From Rhodospirillaceae bacterium (GTDB lineage Bacteria > Pseudomonadota > Alphaproteobacteria > Rhodospirillales_A > Casp-alpha2), in contig DNMS01000071.1 of the NCBI GenBank assembly GCA_003488105.1, positions 447-10,533 on the forward strand: DNA of 10,087 nt, in the 5' to 3' direction. The notes below the pieces were generated by a model. That model did not search any database, was not told the DNA's origin, and was given only the letters and a program-made list of their open reading frames with translations. Below, piece after piece: positions 6,773-10,087 of this stretch (position 1 is the stretch's first letter; each line of letters starts with the position of its first letter). A program made the translations under genes and the position numbers.

Positions 6773-7624
6773 ATGCCGCCGATCCTGAGGGCAGCACTTT
6801 GGATGCTGGGGACATTGACGTCCCTGGCGCTCATGGCCATCGCCGGGCGCGAGTTGTCGGCGGAACTGTCGACCCTGCAGATCCTGTTCTTCCGCAGCGC
6901 CATCGGCCTTGTGATCATTCTGGCCGTGATCTGGCGGGTGGGCCGGCACCATCTGGCGACCCTTCAGCCAGGCCTGCAGGTTCTGCGCAACATCGCTCAT
7001 TACATCGGACAGTTCGGCTGGTTCTACGGCATTTCATTATTGCCGCTGGCTCAGGTGTTCGCGCTTGAGTTCACCATGCCGGTCTGGGCGACGCTGCTGG
7101 CTCCGCTCCTGCTGAAGGAACAGATCACGCCCCGGCGGGCCCTGGTCGTGGCTATCGGCTTCGCCGGTATTCTGATCGTCGTGCGCCCCGGTTTAGTGAC
7201 GATCAGCCCGGCCGCCCTGGCCGTGCTGATGGCGGCCGTGGGTTACGCCTTCGCCTATACCCTGACCAAGAAACTGACGCGCACGGATACGGCGTTGGCC
7301 ATCGTATTTTATATGTGTCTGGTGCAGTTGCCGCTTGGCCTGATCCCGTCCCTGTTCGATTGGGTCAATCCATCAGCCGCCATGTGGCCCTGGATCATGG
7401 CGGTCAGTGTCACCGGGCTCAGCGCCCATTACTGCCTTGCACGCGCCTTCGCCGAAGCCGACGCCATCGTCGTCGTGCCCATGGAATTCCTGCGCCTGCC
7501 GCTGATCGCCCTGGCTGGGCTGCTGTTCTACGGGGAGCCCCTGGACCCCTGGGTCCTGGGTGGCGCCGCCGTGATCTTTGCTGGAAATTTCCTCAACATT
7601 CTGGGCGAACGCAAGCGCGTCTAG
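6773..7624 (+). CDS. EamA/DMT-superfamily transporter
   Basis: A 283-aa membrane protein with about ten hydrophobic helices in two similar halves (about residues 9-136 and 145-276), the normal length and layout of EamA drug/metabolite transporters, usually exporters of amino acids or metabolites. Typical pieces are FFRSAIGLVIIL, the end of the first half LLKEQITPRRALVVAIGFAGILIV, and, in the second half, YCLARAFAEADAIVVVPMEFLRLPL and GEPLDPWVLGGAAVIFAGN. A strong ribosome site AGAGGAGG at 6756-6763 precedes the ATG. It starts 25 bp after the dctM stop, so co-transcription with the TRAP operon is likely. An uptake system and a possible exporter together could form a substrate/product pair, but no substrate can be read from the sequence. 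Confidence 0.9.
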   Translation: MPPILRAALWMLGTLTSLALMAIAGRELSAELSTLQILFFRSAIGLVIILAVIWRVGRHHLATLQPGLQVLRNIAHYIGQFGWFYGISLLPLAQVFALEFTMPVWATLLAPLLLKEQITPRRALVVAIGFAGILIVVRPGLVTISPAALAVLMAAVGYAFAYTLTKKLTRTDTALAIVFYMCLVQLPLGLIPSLFDWVNPSAAMWPWIMAVSVTGLSAHYCLARAFAEADAIVVVPMEFLRLPLIALAGLLFYGEPLDPWVLGGAAVIFAGNFLNILGERKRV

Positions 7625-7824
7625 AGACGCGGGTGGTGTGCCGTTTGCCGCCTCCGCGATGTTCGCGGCACCGGTGATTTCGGCGTTATTTGCAAATTAT
7701 TCTTATTCCAGTGACTGGGATCACATCCCGCGACATAGCGCTTACCCAATATAGGGAAGGGTCATTGACCTATGCCGTTTGTACGGCTGCGCTTGGGGGC
7801 GGGCAATAGAGCGAAGGTTATATA
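7625..7824. other. Intergenic leader with three small inverted repeats
   Basis: About 200 bp without a gene between the EamA gene and the 72-aa gene. CCGCGA-TGT-TCGCGG (7654-7668) is a perfect 6-bp hairpin 30 bases after the EamA stop; it has no T-run, so it is at best a weak terminator. GGGAT-CAC-ATCCC (7717-7729) is a perfect 5-bp inverted repeat. GCCGT-TTGT-ACGGC (7774-7787) is another hairpin, 38 bases before the next start. TTGACC at 7765-7770 could be a -35 box, but no good -10 lies 16-18 bases on. The stretch 7676-7715 is AT-rich and could hold the promoter of the small gene. Confidence 0.45.
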
Positions 7825-8043
7825 ATGAATACCAGTTTCATCGTGCGTGGCCCACATTCTCCCGAAAAAATCAAAGCATATCAGCGTCTTAAAGATGCAG
7901 GCCGCGACCTGGCCGAAGCCATCGCCGAGCAGCGAGAGCAGATGCAGAGCCTTCAGGGGAATCTAAATTCCTTGGATGATGCCCTGGACCGGGTGACCGA
8001 TTCGATGGCGCGGGCGGCGTCAATGGGGCGCGATGACGGATGA
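7825..8043 (+). CDS. Small helical (coiled-coil) protein of unknown function, 72 aa
   Basis: A short open frame with GAAGGT at 7813-7818 before the ATG. The protein starts MNTSFIVRGPHSPEKIKAYQ and then becomes a charged, amphipathic helix from about residue 17 to 66 (DLAEAIAEQREQMQSLQGNL, NSLDDALDRVTDSMARAA), with hydrophobic residues spaced as in a coiled coil. There is no signal peptide, membrane segment or cysteine. I do not recognise a family. A real gene is supported by the ribosome site, the dedicated 200-bp upstream region and the balanced composition; against it stand the short length and lack of known relatives. It lies alone, convergent to the pirin gene, with a tandem repeat just after its stop. 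Confidence 0.6.
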   Translation: MNTSFIVRGPHSPEKIKAYQRLKDAGRDLAEAIAEQREQMQSLQGNLNSLDDALDRVTDSMARAASMGRDDG

Positions 8044-8075
8044 CCGATACGCGGCCGCGCGGGTTACCGGACATT

Positions 8076-8139
8076 TCGTGCGGAGTATTGGTCGTGCGGA
8101 GTATTGGTCGTGCGGCGTATTGGTCGTGCGGCGTATTGG
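8076..8139. repeat. Four tandem copies of a 16-bp unit
   Basis: Four adjacent copies of TCGTGCGG(A/C)GTATTGG at 8076-8091, 8092-8107, 8108-8123 and 8124-8139. The only difference is position 9: A in the first two copies and C in the last two. The array lies in the 127-bp gap between the convergent small gene (stop 8043) and the pirin gene (stop 8171). The unit is not a multiple of three and no gene is supported across it. The near identity suggests recent duplication, so copy number may vary between strains. Confidence 0.97.
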
Positions 8140-8170
8140 GAAGGATTAGGTCTTTCACCTTATGGCGGCG

Positions 8171-9109
8171 CTATTCGGGCAGGGGGATGAACTCCGTCTC
8201 GCCGGGCACCTTCGCGAACCGGCCGTTCTTCCAATCATCCTTGGCCTGCTCAATGCGGTCCGATGAATGGGACACGAAATTCCAGAACATGAAACGGGGC
8301 TGATTCGGCCGCGCGCCGGGCACCGTGTCCAGGGGGGCGCCACCCAGGACCATGATCTTGGCCGCCGTTTGGGCGTTGATGTCCACATTCGGACCCTCGT
8401 GGAAGATCACCGTCTGCCCGGCATGGAAGGTGTCACCGGCGATGGTTACCTCGCCTTCGGCAATGTGCGCCGCGCGCTCCGCATGATCGGGCGGCAGCGT
8501 GAAGGCCGCCCCCGCCGCAAGTCGCACGTCGGCATAAAAGATGGGTGAGAAGAATTCCACCGGCGAGGTTCGTCCGGCCATGGTGCCGGCGATCAGGGCA
8601 ACCTCTGCCCCATTGTCCTGCCAGCGGGGCAGGGCGTCCGCCGGATAGTGAACGAAGGACGGGGCCGTTTCCTCGAAGTCGATGGGCAGCGCCACCCAAG
8701 CCTGCAGGCCGAACAGCGGGCCGCCCGCCGCCCGTACCTCGCCCGGGGTGCGTTCTGAATGGACGATGCCGCGCCCGGCGGTCATCCAGTTGATCTCGCC
8801 CGGGCGGATCGCCTGGTCGAAACCCAGGCTGTCCTTGTGGCCGATCACGCCGTCGTACAGATAGGTGATGGTGGCGAGCCCGATGTGTGGGTGCGGGCGT
8901 ACGTCGATGCCCTGTCCCGGCTTGAACACCGCCGGGCCCATCTGGTCCAGGAATACGAAGGGGCCGACACTGCGCCGCTGGGACGACGGCAGCGACCGAC
9001 GCACGATCAGCCCGCCGATGTCGTGTTCCTTGGGTGTGACGACCAGGGCGATCGTGCCGCCATCCGACACATTCTTGCACTGCGGGTCGTCGGTGGGCTG
9101 CCAGCTCAT
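8171..9109 (-). CDS. Pirin-family bicupin metalloprotein
   Basis: A 312-aa pirin, a two-domain cupin that binds a metal (usually iron) in the N-terminal barrel; bacterial members act as quercetin dioxygenases, redox sensors or enzyme modulators. The metal ligands of the family are all present: H73 and H75 in RPHPHIGLATITYLYDG, H117 and E119 in GRGIVHSERT. The C-terminal pirin domain lies at about 175-280. ATG at 9109 has AGGGA seven bases upstream (9117-9121); a start at 9136 would overlap the upstream stop and lacks such a site. Length is typical. The gene begins 16 bp after the AOR-family gene on the same strand, so the two are probably one operon and may work on the same substrate or redox signal. 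The substrate is not known. Confidence 0.93.
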   Translation of the reverse strand: MSWQPTDDPQCKNVSDGGTIALVVTPKEHDIGGLIVRRSLPSSQRRSVGPFVFLDQMGPAVFKPGQGIDVRPHPHIGLATITYLYDGVIGHKDSLGFDQAIRPGEINWMTAGRGIVHSERTPGEVRAAGGPLFGLQAWVALPIDFEETAPSFVHYPADALPRWQDNGAEVALIAGTMAGRTSPVEFFSPIFYADVRLAAGAAFTLPPDHAERAAHIAEGEVTIAGDTFHAGQTVIFHEGPNVDINAQTAAKIMVLGGAPLDTVPGARPNQPRFMFWNFVSHSSDRIEQAKDDWKNGRFAKVPGETEFIPLPE

Positions 9110-9125
9110 GTTCCGGTCCCTGCCT

Positions 9126-10087
9126 TTATTCGGCAAGCCAGCGGTCGCGGATGCGGTTCACTTCGTCGAAATGATGGCGTGCCATCTTCATGGTCGGGGC
9201 CAGGGGCTCCTGATAGAAGAAGTCGGGCAGTTCGTCGTCCGCGCTGGTAAATCCGGCGGCCTTGTTGAAGGTTTCTTCAAGAACCAGGGTTTCCTTGCCC
9301 AGGCGGTCGAAGAATTCGGTCTCGAAGGTCGTGCCCACGGCGTCGTTGAGGGCGGTGACGATCAGGTCCGGATTGACGTTGGTCACGGACCGCCCGAACA
9401 CGCAGATGCCGAGGGAATCCACGGCGGCGCATTTGGCCTGAATCTTCAGGCTTTCCAGGGCCAGTTCCTCCGTCGACTTGCCGGCGCATTCGAAGGTCGG
9501 CAGATTGCCGGTCGTGTGGTCGGCACCCTGGGCCGTCAGCATCATGGAAATGCCCGTGACCTCGATGACGCGGGGGTCATAGGCGCTGAGCGCCTGCTTC
9601 TTGATCACCGGCAGGCGCTTGATGCCGTAATGTTCGCCGACCCGGGCTGTGCCTTGGGCCAGAATTCGGCCCCGTTCGTTGCCTTCGCGGATGTCGGCGA
9701 GCGCTTCCAGCATGAAGTTTTCGTCGCCATATTCGCCGTGCCCCGCGTCCATCAAAGCGCCCAGAAGCGCCCCCGTCTCGATGGTGTCGATGGCAAGATC
9801 GTTGGCGACCGCGTTGAGGCGGGCAACCTGGTCCGGATGGGTCAGCCCGCAGTTGGTGCCGAGCAGGCCGATGGTCTCGTACTCAAGCGGCGCCACCAGT
9901 TCGTTGCCATCTTCGTTTGCATAGACGTTGGAGCATTTGATCATGCAGCCGGGCATGCAGGCATGGGTGGTTTCGCCGCCGCGTTCCAGGTTCTGTTCGC
10001 GGATGTAGTCGCCGCCCATCTTCAGGCGTTCCTTGGCCGTGTCGACCAGTTGCCCGGACGAAAAATTGCGTACCGGCAGCCCGCCCA
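9126..10087 (-). CDS. Aldehyde:ferredoxin oxidoreductase-family tungsten/molybdenum enzyme (5' part beyond the window)
   Basis: The C-terminal 320 residues of an AOR-family enzyme, which oxidises aldehydes (or related compounds) with a pterin-bound W or Mo and one [4Fe-4S] cluster. The frame is open to the right edge. It starts in the family stretch GLPVRNFSSG. Next come the cluster cysteines CMPGCMIKC (codons at 9933-9959). Then follow EYETIGLLGTNCGLTHPDQV, the pterin-region motif NDLAIDTIETG, YDPRVIEVTG and AQGADHTTGNLP. The distal fourth cysteine is in DSLGIC (codon 9402-9404), 177 residues after the third. Characterised members I know use CX2CX3C, whereas this one is CX3CX3C. The stop at 9126-9128 is followed 16 bp later by the pirin gene. 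Likely a cytoplasmic enzyme; the substrate is undetermined. Confidence 0.92.
   Translation of the reverse strand, partial: GGLPVRNFSSGQLVDTAKERLKMGGDYIREQNLERGGETTHACMPGCMIKCSNVYANEDGNELVAPLEYETIGLLGTNCGLTHPDQVARLNAVANDLAIDTIETGALLGALMDAGHGEYGDENFMLEALADIREGNERGRILAQGTARVGEHYGIKRLPVIKKQALSAYDPRVIEVTGISMMLTAQGADHTTGNLPTFECAGKSTEELALESLKIQAKCAAVDSLGICVFGRSVTNVNPDLIVTALNDAVGTTFETEFFDRLGKETLVLEETFNKAAGFTSADDELPDFFYQEPLAPTMKMARHHFDEVNRIRDRWLAE

Noticed and set aside
5608..6918. Long minus-strand open frame (436 codons) opposite the DctM extension
   Set aside because: I considered whether this, rather than the DctM extension, is the real gene. The plus frame is continuous from the DctM helices and gives balanced helical protein; the minus frame is Arg/Leu-rich and also runs into the EamA gene.
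7821..7826. Perfect TATAAT hexamer
   Set aside because: It overlaps the start codon of the 72-aa gene and has no -35 box at the right distance; it is more likely part of the ribosome-start region.
8076..8139. CRISPR array
   Set aside because: The 16-bp units are directly abutting with no spacers; it is a simple tandem repeat, not a CRISPR.
8040..8303. 87-codon plus-strand frame that starts as ATGA overlap with the small gene and reads through the tandem repeat
   Set aside because: The start overlap is tempting, but the frame runs antisense into the conserved C-terminus of pirin. The repeat unit also shifts frame each copy, so no repeated peptide results.

Overview
The window is about 10 kb of GC-rich, densely coding DNA. 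Codon use, a Tat-exported TRAP binding protein, an ECF sigma/FecR pair and an AOR-pirin pair all suggest a free-living alphaproteobacterium, plausibly Rhodospirillales-like. The lineage is inferred from style and gene content; no marker gene is present.

Left part (1-1446, minus strand): a FecI-type ECF sigma factor gene followed by a FecR-type anti-sigma/transmembrane regulator gene that runs off the left edge. A 16/19 match to the Fur box lies just upstream of the sigma gene, so this is most likely an iron-starvation cell-surface signalling module. The TonB-dependent receptor that normally completes such a module is not in the window. A perfect 16-bp palindrome sits between the two genes.

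Middle (1815-7624, plus strand): a TRAP transporter set in the order dctP (periplasmic binding protein), dctQ (small permease), dctM (large permease), followed 25 bp later by an EamA/DMT-family transporter gene. The binding protein resembles the TakP / mannitol-chloroaromatic branch, so a 2-oxo acid or other organic acid is the likely class of substrate. A strong GC hairpin separates dctP from dctQ and may set unequal expression of the abundant binding protein and the permease. The small permease is enlarged (346 aa). The large permease is 887 aa: it has extra internal segments and a C-terminal soluble, charged, helical and coiled-coil extension of about 320 residues. That extension is the most unusual protein feature of the window.

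Right part (7625-10087): a 200-bp leader with small inverted repeats precedes a short gene for a 72-aa helical protein of unknown function. Next come four perfectly phased 16-bp tandem repeats in the gap between convergent genes. On the minus strand a tungsten/molybdenum aldehyde:ferredoxin oxidoreductase-family gene (5' part beyond the right edge) is followed 16 bp later by a pirin gene, forming a likely two-gene operon. The AOR has an iron-sulfur cysteine spacing of CX3CX3C rather than the CX2CX3C I know from characterised members.

I see no RNA genes, CRISPR arrays, insertion sequences or phage genes. The strongest candidates for something under-described are the DctM C-terminal domain, the 16-bp tandem repeat, and the AOR variant with its pirin partner.
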